Source: an uncultured Oscillospiraceae bacterium
GTDB lineage: Bacteria > Bacillota > Clostridia > Oscillospirales > Ruminococcaceae
Reading direction: 5' to 3'
DNA: 64,000 bases
Assembly: GCA_900548355.1 (NCBI GenBank)
Contig: URKR01000006.1
Location: 1 to 64,000, forward strand
The notes below the pieces were generated by a model, which worked only from the letters and a program-made list of their open reading frames with translations, searched no databases and was not told the DNA's origin. Shown here piece after piece: positions 51,194-59,603 of the stretch; position 1 is the stretch's first letter; every line of letters starts with the position of its first letter. Made by a program: the position numbers and the translations under genes.

Positions 51194-52494
51194 TCGACGA
51201 ACGCACCGCCCTGCGCCGCAAAACGGCGGAGGCGATCCACTGTGAAAGCGCTGTGCTGCCCGGCGGATTAACCGTATTGTGCCGCACAATGCCGGGTTAC
51301 AGCACAACCCATGCCTTTTACGGCACCAAGTTCGGCTCCATCCATCGCCGGTTTGCCCTGGATGGCAAAGAATACCGGCTGCCTGCCGGCACCGCCCACT
51401 TCCTTGAGCACAAGATGTTTGAATCTGAGGAAGGGGACGCTTTTACCCTGTACGCCAAGACCGGCGCTTCGGCCAACGCTTTTACCAGCTTTGACCGCAC
51501 CGGCTACTATTTCACCGGCACCGGCCAGACCGACCGCAATCTGGACATCCTGCTCGGTATGGTCGGCCATCCATGGTTTACCGAGGCGACAATTGCCAAG
51601 GAGCAGGGCATCATCGGCCAGGAAATCAAGATGTATGACGACAGCCCCGACTGGCGGCTGCTGACCGGGCTGTTCCGCTGCCTGTACCGCGAACACCCGA
51701 TCCGGGACGACATTGCCGGCACCGTCGAGAGTATCGCCCGGCTCACGCCCGAGCTGCTCTACGCCTGCACCGAAGCCTTCTACCGCCCAGGCAACATGGT
51801 GCTTTCGGTCGCAGGGGATGTCACGCTTGACCAGGTGGTGGCGGCCTGCCGCCGCGCCGGGCTGGATGCGCCGCCCGCACGGCACACGATTGAGCCTGCC
51901 ATTTTTGCGCCCGAAAACGACCCGCCGCAGAAGGAACTGCGATTTTCAATGCCGGTCAACAAGCCCTGCTTTGCGGTCGGTTACCGCGAGGCGCCGGTCC
52001 CGTTCGGCAGCGCCCGGGCCGATATGCTCGGCGAACTGCTGCCCGAGCTGATCTGCGGCGGCCTGACCGAACTGTACCGCAAGCTTTACGACGAAGCGCT
52101 GGTCAACCCCGAATTCAGCGGCGAGACGGTCTCGGTGCCTGGGGCTTGCGCCGTTGTGTTTACCGGCGAAAGCGAGCATCCGCGCGTGGTGGCAGATCTG
52201 CTGCGGGCCGAAATTGCCCGCCTGCGCCGGGACGGCGTTGACCCCGAGCTTTTCACCCTTGTCAAAAACCAGATGTACGGCGAAATGCTTGCCGATGTGG
52301 AAGGGGTGGAGGATGCAGCCGAAGCGATGGCGGCCGCTTTCCTGCACGGCTATACCCTGGCTGAAGAGGTGGAAGCCCTGGCCGCGCTGACCGTTTCGGA
52401 TGCGAACGCTGCCCTGCAAACGATGCTGCAGGAGGACCAGGCCGCCTATGTTGAGATTGAACCGCAGGTTGCCGGGGAGGAGGAGTTGGAGTGA
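51190..52494 (+). CDS. M16-family zinc peptidase, YfmH type
   Basis: A 434-residue M16 metallopeptidase with the inverted zinc motif His70-Phe-Leu-Glu73-His74 in TAHFLEHKMF and downstream EQGIIGQEIKMYDDSPDWR (third ligand Glu). It is the active partner of the preceding YfmF-type protein. Start ATGA overlaps its stop, so the two subunits are made together. The substrate peptides are unknown. Downstream lgt overlaps as well, tying the pair to a membrane/lipoprotein operon here. Confidence 0.9.
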   Translation: MIDERTALRRKTAEAIHCESAVLPGGLTVLCRTMPGYSTTHAFYGTKFGSIHRRFALDGKEYRLPAGTAHFLEHKMFESEEGDAFTLYAKTGASANAFTSFDRTGYYFTGTGQTDRNLDILLGMVGHPWFTEATIAKEQGIIGQEIKMYDDSPDWRLLTGLFRCLYREHPIRDDIAGTVESIARLTPELLYACTEAFYRPGNMVLSVAGDVTLDQVVAACRRAGLDAPPARHTIEPAIFAPENDPPQKELRFSMPVNKPCFAVGYREAPVPFGSARADMLGELLPELICGGLTELYRKLYDEALVNPEFSGETVSVPGACAVVFTGESEHPRVVADLLRAEIARLRRDGVDPELFTLVKNQMYGEMLADVEGVEDAAEAMAAAFLHGYTLAEEVEALAALTVSDANAALQTMLQEDQAAYVEIEPQVAGEEELE

Positions 52495-53528
52495 ATACCA
52501 TCTTTCATGTGCAGTTCCCGGGCCTTGGCCTGGAATTCACAATCGACCGTGTCGCCCTTTCGTTTGGCGGCTTCAACATTTACTGGTACGGCGTGGTCAT
52601 TGCGCTGGGCCTGCTGCTTGGTATGGTCTGGGCTTTCCGCTGCGCGCCGGATTATGGCATCGACGGCGACCGCCTTGTCGATGTTGTTATGATCGGCACG
52701 GTGTTCGGCATTGTCTGCGCCCGCATCTGTTATATCGCAATGGCGCCGTTTGAGTACCAGAGCATCTGGGAAATGTTTGATCTGCGCCTGGGCGGGCTGG
52801 CCATTTATGGCGGCATCATCGGCGCGTTTGTATTCGGCGGGATCGCGGCCAAATGGCGCAAAATTCCGCTGCTGCCGCTGTTCGATGTTGTCGGTATGGG
52901 GTTTCTGATCGGCCAGGGCATCGGGCGCTGGGGCAACTTTTTCAACCAGGAAGCGTTTGGTACCAACACGGCGCTGCCCTGGGGCATGTACAGCGAAGGA
53001 ACCGCCAGCTACCTGACCGGCGTACAGGCCACGCTGGCAGCCCAGGGCGTCACGGTGGACCCAAGCCTGCCGGTACACCCGACCTTTCTGTATGAAAGCA
53101 TCTGGTGCCTGACCGGGTTTGTCTTTCTGGCGCTGACCCACAAGCGCCGCAAGTTTGCGGGGCAGATCTTTCTGGAGTATATCATCTGGTACGGCCTCGG
53201 CCGGTACTGGATCGAGGGCCTGCGCACCGATTCGCTGCTTGTGGGCAGCACAGACCTGCGGTTCAGCCAGATGGTCGCGCTGTTCTCGGTCGCATTCAGC
53301 ATCACGATGCTGGTGTATGGCCTGCGCAAATCCCGTGGCAAAAGCCTGCAGGTGACGCTGGCTGTCAGCGACCTGAAAAAGCAGCGGGAGGCGGGGGATG
53401 CTTTTGCGCCGGATACGCTGCCCGCTGCGGCGCCGCACAAAGAATTTGTCAGCGCGACCAACGCGATGAACAAACGCCTGAACGCCCTTGCCGGCGGCCA
53501 GGCCCGGGAGAAGGGGGATGCTGAATGA
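52491..53528 (+). CDS. lgt: Prolipoprotein diacylglyceryl transferase
   Basis: Attaches diacylglycerol to the lipobox Cys of prolipoproteins, the first step of lipoprotein maturation. 345 residues with seven membrane segments. Signature motifs are YWYGVV-like NIYWYGVVIALGLLLGMVWA, GGLAIYGGIIGAF, the Lgt box GQGIGRWGNFFNQEAFG and HPTFLYESIWCL. A C-terminal cytoplasmic tail of about 60 residues is extra. The GTG start overlaps the peptidase stop (GTGA). It would act on the lipoprotein at 40638 among others. Confidence 0.95.
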   Translation: MNTIFHVQFPGLGLEFTIDRVALSFGGFNIYWYGVVIALGLLLGMVWAFRCAPDYGIDGDRLVDVVMIGTVFGIVCARICYIAMAPFEYQSIWEMFDLRLGGLAIYGGIIGAFVFGGIAAKWRKIPLLPLFDVVGMGFLIGQGIGRWGNFFNQEAFGTNTALPWGMYSEGTASYLTGVQATLAAQGVTVDPSLPVHPTFLYESIWCLTGFVFLALTHKRRKFAGQIFLEYIIWYGLGRYWIEGLRTDSLLVGSTDLRFSQMVALFSVAFSITMLVYGLRKSRGKSLQVTLAVSDLKKQREAGDAFAPDTLPAAAPHKEFVSATNAMNKRLNALAGGQAREKGDAE

Positions 53529-54385
53529 GCGCTGCCATCATCAGCGGAAAAACACTGGCCGCCGCCGTCAAGGCGGAAGCGGCCGCCAAAGTCTGTGCTT
53601 TGCAGGAGCGGGGCGTGCAGCCCTGCCTGGCCGTTGTGCTTGTGGGGGAAAACCCGGCCAGTCAGGTGTATGTGCGGGGCAAGGCAAGCGATTGCGCCGA
53701 GTGCGGTATCAAGAGCGAGGTAATCCGCCTGCCGGAAGAAACATCGCAGACCGAACTGCTGGGCAAGGTTGCAGCGCTGGCGGCTGATCCGGCTGTGCAC
53801 GGGATTCTTGTGCAGCTGCCGCTGCCCGCCCAGATCGACCCGGCTGCCGTGATTGCGGCGATCCCGCCCGAAAAGGATGTGGATGGGTTTACGCCGGTCA
53901 ACGCCGGTAACCTGCTGACTGGCGGGCCTTGCTTTGCGCCCTGCACGCCGGCCGGCTGCGTGCGGATGATTGAATCGACCGGCGTTGAAATTGCCGGCAA
54001 ACGGGCGGTCGTGGTCGGGCGGTCAAACATTGTCGGCAAGCCGGCGGCGCTGCTGCTGCTTGAAAAAAATGCGACGGTCACAATCTGCCATTCCCGCACC
54101 GAAAACCTGGCGGCAATCTGCCGCGAAGCCGATATCCTTGTAGCGGCGGTCGGCAAGGCCGGCTTCATCACCGGTGATATGGTCAAGCCCGGGGCCGTCG
54201 TCATCGATGTCGGCATCAACCGCGGCGCGGACGGCAAGCTGCACGGCGACGTCGATTTTGCCGCCGCAGCCGAAAAGGCCGCCTTTATCACCCCGGTCCC
54301 CGGCGGCGTCGGCCTGATGACCCGCGCAATGCTCATGCAGAACACGGTTGAGGCAGCGGCGCGGCTGAATGGGGTTGAAGTGTAA
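53525..54385 (+). CDS. folD: Bifunctional methylenetetrahydrofolate dehydrogenase/cyclohydrolase
   Basis: Converts 5,10-methylene-THF to 10-formyl-THF. 286 residues with both family signatures: PASQVYVRGKASDCAECGIK (catalytic Lys in YVRxK), VHGILVQLPLP, the NADP fold VVVGRSNIVGKPAALLLLEK and ITPVPGGVGLMTRAML. The start overlaps the lgt stop (ATGA) with GGAGAAGGGGG upstream. Last gene of the M16-lgt-folD run. Confidence 0.96.
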   Translation: MSAAIISGKTLAAAVKAEAAAKVCALQERGVQPCLAVVLVGENPASQVYVRGKASDCAECGIKSEVIRLPEETSQTELLGKVAALAADPAVHGILVQLPLPAQIDPAAVIAAIPPEKDVDGFTPVNAGNLLTGGPCFAPCTPAGCVRMIESTGVEIAGKRAVVVGRSNIVGKPAALLLLEKNATVTICHSRTENLAAICREADILVAAVGKAGFITGDMVKPGAVVIDVGINRGADGKLHGDVDFAAAAEKAAFITPVPGGVGLMTRAMLMQNTVEAAARLNGVEV

Positions 54386-54418
54386 ACAAAAAACTTCCTG
54401 TCACGGCCAAATAATGCC

Positions 54419-54447
54419 TTGACAGGCGGTATGAAATATGGTATGCT
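54419..54447 (+). promoter_or_regulatory. Sigma-A promoter of rplU-rpmA
   Basis: TTGACA (54419-54424) and TATGCT (54442-54447) with a 17-base spacer, about 84 bases before the rplU start. Confidence 0.7.
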
Positions 54448-54454
54448 AACTAAG

Positions 54455-54530
54455 CCGCATGGTATGGGCTCTCGAAGTGCGCGCTGCGCCGCCCCGACAC
54501 CAGCGAGACTGATTGAAAGAGGATAGCATT
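54455..54530 (+). promoter_or_regulatory. rplU leader, possible L21 leader RNA
   Basis: The 76 bases between promoter and rplU carry GC-rich potential stems (TGCGCGCTGCGCC and GGGCT...AGCGAGACT). In Firmicutes the L21 operon has a conserved structured leader thought to bind L21. Position fits, but I cannot confirm the consensus by eye. Confidence 0.35.
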
Positions 54531-54842
54531 ATGTACGCAGTTATCAAGACCGGTGGCAAGCAGTACAGCGTCAAGGTCGGCGATACCATCTTCGTCGAGA
54601 AGCTGAACGCCGAAGCCGATACCGAAGTCACCTTTGACCAGGTCCTGGCCGTGGGCGAGGAGGGCTCCGTCAAGGTTGGCGCGCCCGTCGTGGACGGCGC
54701 TTCTGTTGTCGCCAAGGTTGTCAAAAACGGCAAGGGCAAGAAGCTCAACATCCTGACCTATCGTCCCAAGAAGGGCAGCATGGTTCGCAAGGGCCATCGT
54801 CAGCCCTACACCAAGGTGGAAATCACCGCGATCAACGGCTAA
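54531..54842 (+). CDS. rplU: 50S ribosomal protein L21
   Basis: 103 residues, the normal length. Begins [20 protein letters not shown], with [20 protein letters not shown] and [18 protein letters not shown] at the end, all typical L21. ATG 54531 has AAAGAGGA seven bases upstream. An in-frame TTG six codons earlier is not needed. rpmA follows after 15 bases. Confidence 0.98.
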   Translation: MYAVIKTGGKQYSVKVGDTIFVEKLNAEADTEVTFDQVLAVGEEGSVKVGAPVVDGASVVAKVVKNGKGKKLNILTYRPKKGSMVRKGHRQPYTKVEITAING

Positions 54843-54857
54843 GGGAGGTATAACACA

Positions 54858-55109
54858 ATGGCACACAAAAAAGGCGTAGGTTCTACCAAGAACGGCCGTG
54901 ACTCTGAGTCCAAGCGTCTCGGCGTCAAGCGCGGCGACGGTCAGTACGTTCTGGCCGGCAACATTCTGGTTCGCCAGCGCGGCACCCACATCCATCCGGG
55001 TGAGGGCGTCGGCATCGGCAGCGACGACACGCTGTTCGCGCTGGTTGACGGCCGCGTCCATTTCGAGCGCATGGGCCGTGACCGCAAGCGCTGCGTTGTC
55101 AAGCAGTAA
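54858..55109 (+). CDS. rpmA: 50S ribosomal protein L27 without the Firmicutes N-terminal extension
   Basis: 83 residues beginning directly with [20 protein letters not shown], continuing [20 protein letters not shown] and [20 protein letters not shown]. Many Firmicutes make L27 with a short leader peptide (ending in ..QFFA) that the protease Prp removes, and carry the prp gene between rplU and rpmA. Here only 15 bases separate the genes, the GGGAGG site fixes the start, and neither leader nor prp exists. A terminator follows. Confidence 0.97.
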   Translation: MAHKKGVGSTKNGRDSESKRLGVKRGDGQYVLAGNILVRQRGTHIHPGEGVGIGSDDTLFALVDGRVHFERMGRDRKRCVVKQ

Positions 55110-55121
55110 CAGCCTATCTGG

Positions 55122-55145
55122 GCGGGCCCGCGGGCCCGCTTTTTT
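55122..55145 (+). terminator. Terminator of rplU-rpmA
   Basis: GCGGGCCC (55122-55129) and GGGCCCGC (55132-55139) with TTTTTT directly after. The whole stem GCGGGCCCGCGGGCCCGC is itself palindromic. Confidence 0.9.
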
Positions 55146-55201
55146 CTTTGGCAATCTCCCGTGTGAAACCGGGCGTTGCCGCACAACAGGAAGGAGACCC
55201 A

Positions 55202-56485
55202 ATGGCTTCCACCAACTTTATCGATACCGCTACCATCTGGCTGCACGCCGGCAAGGGCGGCGACGGCGCCGTCAGTTTCCACCGTGAAAAGTTCGTCGCG
55301 GCCGGCGGGCCGGATGGCGGCGACGGCGGCCGCGGCGGCGACATCATCTTCCAGGCGGATGACAACCTCTCCACCCTGATGGACTTCCGCTACAAGCGCA
55401 AGTATACGGCCGCCGCCGGCGAAAACGGCCGCGGCGCCCGCCAGAAAGGCCGCGACGCCGAAGACCTTGTTATCCGGGTGCCGCGCGGCACCGTGCTGAA
55501 AGAGGCCGAAACCGGCCTGGTCATCGCCGATCTTTCGGGGGATGAACCCGTTGTCATCGCCAAGGGCGGCCGCGGCGGCTGGGGCAACGCCCGCTTTGCC
55601 ACCCCGACCCGGCAGATCCCCCGCTTTGCCAAGCCGGGCCTGCCCGGTGAGGATCTGCACGTCACGCTTGAGCTCAAGGTCATCGCCGATGTCGGCTTGA
55701 TCGGCTTTCCGAACGTCGGCAAATCGACGCTGCTCAGCATGATCAGCGCGGCCCGGCCCAAGATCGCCAACTACCACTTCACCACCCTCACCCCGGTGCT
55801 CGGCGTCGTCCATGTCGGCGAGGAACAGAGCTTCGTCTGCGCCGACATCCCCGGCCTCATCGAGGGCGCGGCCGAGGGCGTCGGCCTTGGGCACGACTTT
55901 TTGCGCCATGTCGAGCGCTGCCGGCTGCTGCTGCACGCCGTCGATGTATCAGGCTGCGAAGGGCGCGACCCGAAGGCGGACTTTGAACAGATCAACCACG
56001 AGCTCGCCGGTTTCAGCCCCGAGCTCGCCCAGCGCCCGCAGATCGTGCTTGGCAACAAGTGCGACATCGCGGCGCCGGAACAGGTGGAGGAATTCCGCGC
56101 CTTTATCGAGGGGCAGGGCCTGACCTTCCTGCCGATCTCGGCCGCGACCCGCCAGGGCATCGAAAAACTGCCCGCTCTTGTCTACAGCCGGCTCCAGCAG
56201 CTGCCGCCGGTTAAGGTGTTCGAGGCCGAATACGTCCACCCCGACCTGGCCGCCGCGCCCAAGCGCCCGTTCACCGTCACCCGCACCGGCGACCACGAGT
56301 TTACCATCGACGCCCCCTGGCTCGAGCGGATTCTTGCCGGCACCAACGTCGAGGACTACGAGAGTTTGCAGTATTTCCAGACCCAGCTCGGCGATTCCGG
56401 CCTTCTGGATGAGCTCGTGCGCCAGGGCGTCGAGGAGGACGACACGATCAAGATCGGAGAGTATGAGTTTGACTATGTGTTCTGA
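55202..56485 (+). CDS. obg: GTPase Obg/CgtA
   Basis: Large-subunit assembly and stress GTPase. The 427 residues show the glycine-rich Obg fold ([53 protein letters not shown]), the G domain (G1 [13 protein letters not shown]3 [11 protein letters not shown]4 NKCD) and a C-terminal OCT domain ([20 protein letters not shown]). ATG 55202 has AAGGAG upstream. The C-terminal FDYVF ends inside the overlap with the mini-RNase III gene. Confidence 0.97.
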   Translation: MASTNFIDTATIWLHAGKGGDGAVSFHREKFVAAGGPDGGDGGRGGDIIFQADDNLSTLMDFRYKRKYTAAAGENGRGARQKGRDAEDLVIRVPRGTVLKEAETGLVIADLSGDEPVVIAKGGRGGWGNARFATPTRQIPRFAKPGLPGEDLHVTLELKVIADVGLIGFPNVGKSTLLSMISAARPKIANYHFTTLTPVLGVVHVGEEQSFVCADIPGLIEGAAEGVGLGHDFLRHVERCRLLLHAVDVSGCEGRDPKADFEQINHELAGFSPELAQRPQIVLGNKCDIAAPEQVEEFRAFIEGQGLTFLPISAATRQGIEKLPALVYSRLQQLPPVKVFEAEYVHPDLAAAPKRPFTVTRTGDHEFTIDAPWLERILAGTNVEDYESLQYFQTQLGDSGLLDELVRQGVEEDDTIKIGEYEFDYVF

Positions 56486-56900
56486 TCTGCCCTTCGAGAC
56501 CCCGTCGGTCGATATCCACGAAATGTCGCCGCTTGCCCTCGCCTTTGTCGGGGATGCGGTGCTCGAGCTGCTTGTGCGCAGCCGGCTGGTTTCCACCACC
56601 CGGCTGCCGCCCGGCAAACTGCACGCGGCCGCCACCCGGTATGTTTCGGCCCGCGCCCAGTTCCGGGAACTTGATGCAATCCTGCCGCTGCTCTCGGACG
56701 CCGAGGCCGCCGCGCTGCGCCGCGGAAAAAATGCGAGCAAGGCCAGCGTTGCCAAGCACGCCACGGCCGAGGAATACCGCGCCTCCACCGGGCTGGAATG
56801 CCTGCTCGGCTGGCTGTATCTGCAGGGGCGGATCGACCGCGTGCAGGAACTGTTTGAGACCCTTTGGCAGGCGGGCGGGGAACAGGAAGCGCAGAAATAA
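56463..56900 (+). CDS. mrnC: Mini-ribonuclease III
   Basis: Dimeric RNase III-like enzyme without the double-stranded RNA-binding domain, which matures 23S rRNA ends in Firmicutes. About 145 residues: MSPLALAFVGDAVLELLVRS with the catalytic Asp, LHAAATRYVSARAQF, LRRGKNASKASVAKHATAEE and ASTGLECLLGWLYLQGR (second acidic cluster). ATG 56463 has GGAG three bases before it, and ATG 56475 in the same frame is the alternative. Either way it overlaps the end of obg, so the two are coupled. Confidence 0.9.
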   Translation: MSLTMCSDLPFETPSVDIHEMSPLALAFVGDAVLELLVRSRLVSTTRLPPGKLHAAATRYVSARAQFRELDAILPLLSDAEAAALRRGKNASKASVAKHATAEEYRASTGLECLLGWLYLQGRIDRVQELFETLWQAGGEQEAQK

Positions 56901-56983
56901 GCAAAACGACCGGAACGGAAAATGTCCGGCCGCCTATGTACAGGGCGGGGCCTGCCCCCGCCCGGAGAGGAAAGCACGCGGCC

Positions 56984-57118
56984 TTACTGCTTGTTTTGGC
57001 CGTTCTGGGTGCTTTGGGTGGTCTGGGTTGTCTGGGTTGTCTGGGTAGCCTTGTTCGTCTTTTTTGAGGTGGTTTTGTTGTTCTGGGTGCTGTTGCAGTT
57101 CTTTGCGTTGCGCGCCAT
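56984..57118 (-). CDS. 44-residue Asn/Gln/Thr-rich small protein, unknown
   Basis: On the minus strand, ATG 57118 with a perfect AAAGGAG eight bases upstream opens 44 codons: MARNAKNCNSTQNNKTTSKK, then TNKATQTTQTTQTTQSTQNG, then QNKQ and TAA. It is made almost only of N, Q, T, K and S, with a single Cys and a run of TQT repeats, no hydrophobic segment and no signal. I recognise no family with certainty. Short Asn/Gln/Ser-rich proteins starting MARN(S)KN occur in Clostridia and have been linked loosely with spores, which is a guess here. It is transcribed against both neighbours. Confidence 0.65.
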   Translation of the reverse strand: MARNAKNCNSTQNNKTTSKKTNKATQTTQTTQTTQSTQNGQNKQ

Positions 57119-57239
57119 GGTGAAAACTCCTTTCAGCTTTTGTGTGGAACATCGGGGCGGTTTCGTCCCTGCAAACAGTTTACCCGCCCCGCATCGGTTT
57201 ATACGCAGACAGGTTTGGCTTTTCATTTTATAGAGCTCC

Positions 57240-57271
57240 GTATCTAAACTCTAAACTCTTCACTCTTTTGA
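57240..57271. repeat. GAGTTTAGAGTTTAGATA repeat, reverse orientation
   Basis: Reads TATCTAAACTCTAAACTC on the plus strand, the reverse complement of the purine-rich units at 5508-5540 and 62584-62611. It lies between the small Asn/Gln/Thr-rich gene and the methyltransferase gene, directly before the latter. Confidence 0.6.
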
Positions 57272-57291
57272 TAAATCCAACAGGTGATCGG

Positions 57292-58692
57292 ATGTTCGAA
57301 TACCCTGAAATCTTCCTTGCGCGGGAACGCGCGCTGCTCGGCGGCCGCTGCGAAACGCTGCTGTGCCACCCGGCCGAAACGCCGGCCCGCGGCGTCACGG
57401 CCAACACGCTGCGGCTGACCCCGGAGCGCCTTTTGGCCCAAAGCGGGCTGCCGCTGCGCCCCTCGCCGTTTGCGCCGGCCGCTTTCCGGCTGGCGGACGC
57501 AGACCTGCGCCCCGGCCGCCACCCATGGCACCATGCCGGGGCTTTTTATGTGCAGGAACCCAGCGCCGCGGCTCCGGCCGCGCTGCTCGGCGTGCGGCCC
57601 GGCATGCGGGTGGCGGACCTGTGCGCCGCGCCGGGCGGCAAATCCAGCCAGCTCGCCGCCGCGCTGGCCGGGCGGGGGCTGCTGCTTGCGAATGAGTACA
57701 ACGCCGGCCGCGCCGCCGTGCTGCGCCAGAACCTTGAGCGGATGGGCGTGACCAACGCCGTAGTTACCAATGAGGACACGGCCCGGCTTGCCGCCGCGCT
57801 GCCGGGCTTGTTTGACTGCGTGCTCGTCGATGCGCCCTGCTCGGGCGAAGGAATGTTCCGCAAGGAGGCAGCCGCCGTCAGCCAATACAGCCAGGCTCTG
57901 GTCGAACACTGCGCTGCGCTCGGCGCGTCGATTCTTGACAATGCGGCCTCCCTCGTCGCGCCGGGCGGGCGGCTGCTGCTTTCCACCTGCACCTTCGCCC
58001 CGGAGGAGGATGAAGGCCAGGTTGCTGCCTTTCTGGCACGCCATCCGGAATTTTTGCTCTGCGATCTTTCCGGCTGCGGCTTCGGCCACCCGGGCGAAGC
58101 AAACCGCGCCCCCGGCGCGCCGGCCGCCTTCCCGGCCGAAAAATGCCGCCGCATCTGGCCGGCCGACGGGGGAGAGGGACATTTTATGGCGCTGCTGCAA
58201 AAGCAGCCTGACGCCGCTCATGATGCGCGCCCTGCCAAGCCCTGGCGCACCGCCAAACCGCCGAAAGAGTGGCGCGCTTTTGCCGCCGAACTGTTTCCGG
58301 CGCTGACCGATGCGCCGGGCCGGATGGTCGGCGATGTATGGATGCTGCTGCCCGAAACGCCGCTGCCCGAAACAAGGCTTCATATCCTGCGCGCCGGCGT
58401 GCCGGCCGGCCGGGTGGTCAAAAACCGGTTTGAGCCAGCCCATGCCCTTTTCATGGCCCGGGGCGCATTCTGCCCCAACCGGGAGGAACTCACGGTTGCC
58501 GACCCGCGCACGGCCGCCTGGCTGCGGGGTGAGGAAATCCCCGCCCGCACGGCGCATAACGGCTGGTGCGCCGTGCTTGTCGATGGGATGCCGCTCGGCT
58601 GCGGCAAGGCCAGCGGCGGGCGGATCAAGAACCATTACCCCAAAGCGCTGCGGATACAGGGGGAAAGCCTTGAACCATACGCACAAACGTGA
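57292..58692 (+). CDS. RsmF/NSUN-type rRNA cytosine-C5 methyltransferase
   Basis: A 466-residue SAM-dependent RNA m5C methyltransferase of the RsmF type. Seen are the N-terminal substrate part (RGVTANTLRLTPERLL), QEPSAAAPAALLGVRPGMRV, the SAM motif ADLCAAPGGKSSQLAAALAG, catalytic Cys183 (VDAPCSGEGMFRK) and nucleophile Cys233 (LLSTCTFAPEEDEG). The C-terminal PUA-like RsmF domain is also present (MLLPETPLP...RVVKNRFEPAHALFMA). The target is probably 16S rRNA. ATG 57292 has a weak AGGTGA site. Its stop codon touches the promoter of the next gene. Confidence 0.93.
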   Translation: MFEYPEIFLARERALLGGRCETLLCHPAETPARGVTANTLRLTPERLLAQSGLPLRPSPFAPAAFRLADADLRPGRHPWHHAGAFYVQEPSAAAPAALLGVRPGMRVADLCAAPGGKSSQLAAALAGRGLLLANEYNAGRAAVLRQNLERMGVTNAVVTNEDTARLAAALPGLFDCVLVDAPCSGEGMFRKEAAAVSQYSQALVEHCAALGASILDNAASLVAPGGRLLLSTCTFAPEEDEGQVAAFLARHPEFLLCDLSGCGFGHPGEANRAPGAPAAFPAEKCRRIWPADGGEGHFMALLQKQPDAAHDARPAKPWRTAKPPKEWRAFAAELFPALTDAPGRMVGDVWMLLPETPLPETRLHILRAGVPAGRVVKNRFEPAHALFMARGAFCPNREELTVADPRTAAWLRGEEIPARTAHNGWCAVLVDGMPLGCGKASGGRIKNHYPKALRIQGESLEPYAQT

Positions 58693-58698
58693 TATAAT
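58670..58698 (+). promoter_or_regulatory. Sigma-A promoter of the YebC/PmpR gene
   Basis: TTGAAC (58670-58675) and TATAAT (58693-58698) with a 17-base spacer. It overlaps the stop codon of the methyltransferase gene and lies 85 bases before the start at 58783. Confidence 0.7.
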
Positions 58699-58782
58699 AA
58701 AGTGTCATGCATCATGAATTGCCCGGCGGGCGTTTGTTTGGCCCCGCCCCGGCCCACACTATATTCGGAGGGGAAACATCCA

Positions 58783-59520
58783 ATGTCTGGACACAGCAAA
58801 TGGAACAACATCAAACGTAAGAAGGAAAAGACCGACGGCGCCCGTGCCAAGGTGTTCACCAAGATCGGCCGCGAAATCAGCGTGGCCGTGCGGGAAGGCG
58901 GCGCCGACCCGGCTTCCAACAGCAAGCTCGCGGCCCTGATCTCCAAGGCCAAGGCCAACAATGTCCCCAATGACAACATCCAGCGCATCATCAAGCGCGC
59001 CGAGGGCGGCGACAAGACCGAGTACGAGGCCATGACCTACGAGGGTTACGGCCCCGGCGGCATCGCAGTCATGGTCGATACCCTGACCGACAACCGCAAC
59101 CGCACCGCGGCCAATATGCGCCACTATTTTGACAAGTTCGGCGGCAACCTTGGCCAGATGGGCTGTGTCGGCTTCCTGTTCAGCCAGAAAGGCGTGATTG
59201 TCGTCGATCTCGAAGACAAGGACCCTGACGCCGTTATGATGGATGCGCTTGACGCCGGCGCCGAGGATTTTGACGCCGGTGAGGATGCCGCCGAAGTGAC
59301 CACCACCCCCGACAATTTCACCGCCGTCTGTGACGCGCTGCAGGAAAAGGGATATGAGTTTGTCTCGGCGGATATCGCCCAGGTGCCCGCCACCACCACC
59401 GCCCTCGGCGACCCCGACCAGATGGCCAACATGGCCAAGCTGCTTGACGCGCTGGAGGATGACGACGATGTCCAGAACGTCTGGCACAACCTCGAAAACG
59501 AGGACGAGCTCGACCGGTAA
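58783..59520 (+). CDS. YebC/PmpR-family protein
   Basis: A 245-residue three-domain protein of the YebC/TACO1 family: MSGHSKWNNIKRKKEKTDGA, FTKIGREISVAVREGGADP, YEGYGPGGIAVMVDTLTDNR, then NLGQMGCVGFLFSQKG. Members act as DNA-binding regulators or, as shown more recently for this family, help ribosomes through proline-rich stretches. ATG 58783 has GGAGGGG upstream. It has its own promoter and terminator. Confidence 0.94.
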   Translation: MSGHSKWNNIKRKKEKTDGARAKVFTKIGREISVAVREGGADPASNSKLAALISKAKANNVPNDNIQRIIKRAEGGDKTEYEAMTYEGYGPGGIAVMVDTLTDNRNRTAANMRHYFDKFGGNLGQMGCVGFLFSQKGVIVVDLEDKDPDAVMMDALDAGAEDFDAGEDAAEVTTTPDNFTAVCDALQEKGYEFVSADIAQVPATTTALGDPDQMANMAKLLDALEDDDDVQNVWHNLENEDELDR

Positions 59521-59527
59521 ATCGCAC

Positions 59528-59577
59528 GCAGCGCAACCCGCAGCAGGGCGTCCCTGGCCGGGCTGCGCTGCCTTTTT
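59528..59577 (+). terminator. Terminator of the YebC/PmpR gene
   Basis: GCAGCGCAACCC (59528-59539) pairs with GGGCTGCGCTGC (59560-59571) with one mismatch, then CTTTTTA. Confidence 0.8.
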
Positions 59578-59603
59578 ATGTTGTTCGCTAAGGAGGCAAG
59601 CTG

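Noticed and set aside
57000..57060. Telomere- or microsatellite-like TGGGTTGTC repeats
   Set aside because: They are the codons of the TQTTQTTQ tract in the 44-residue gene on the minus strand.
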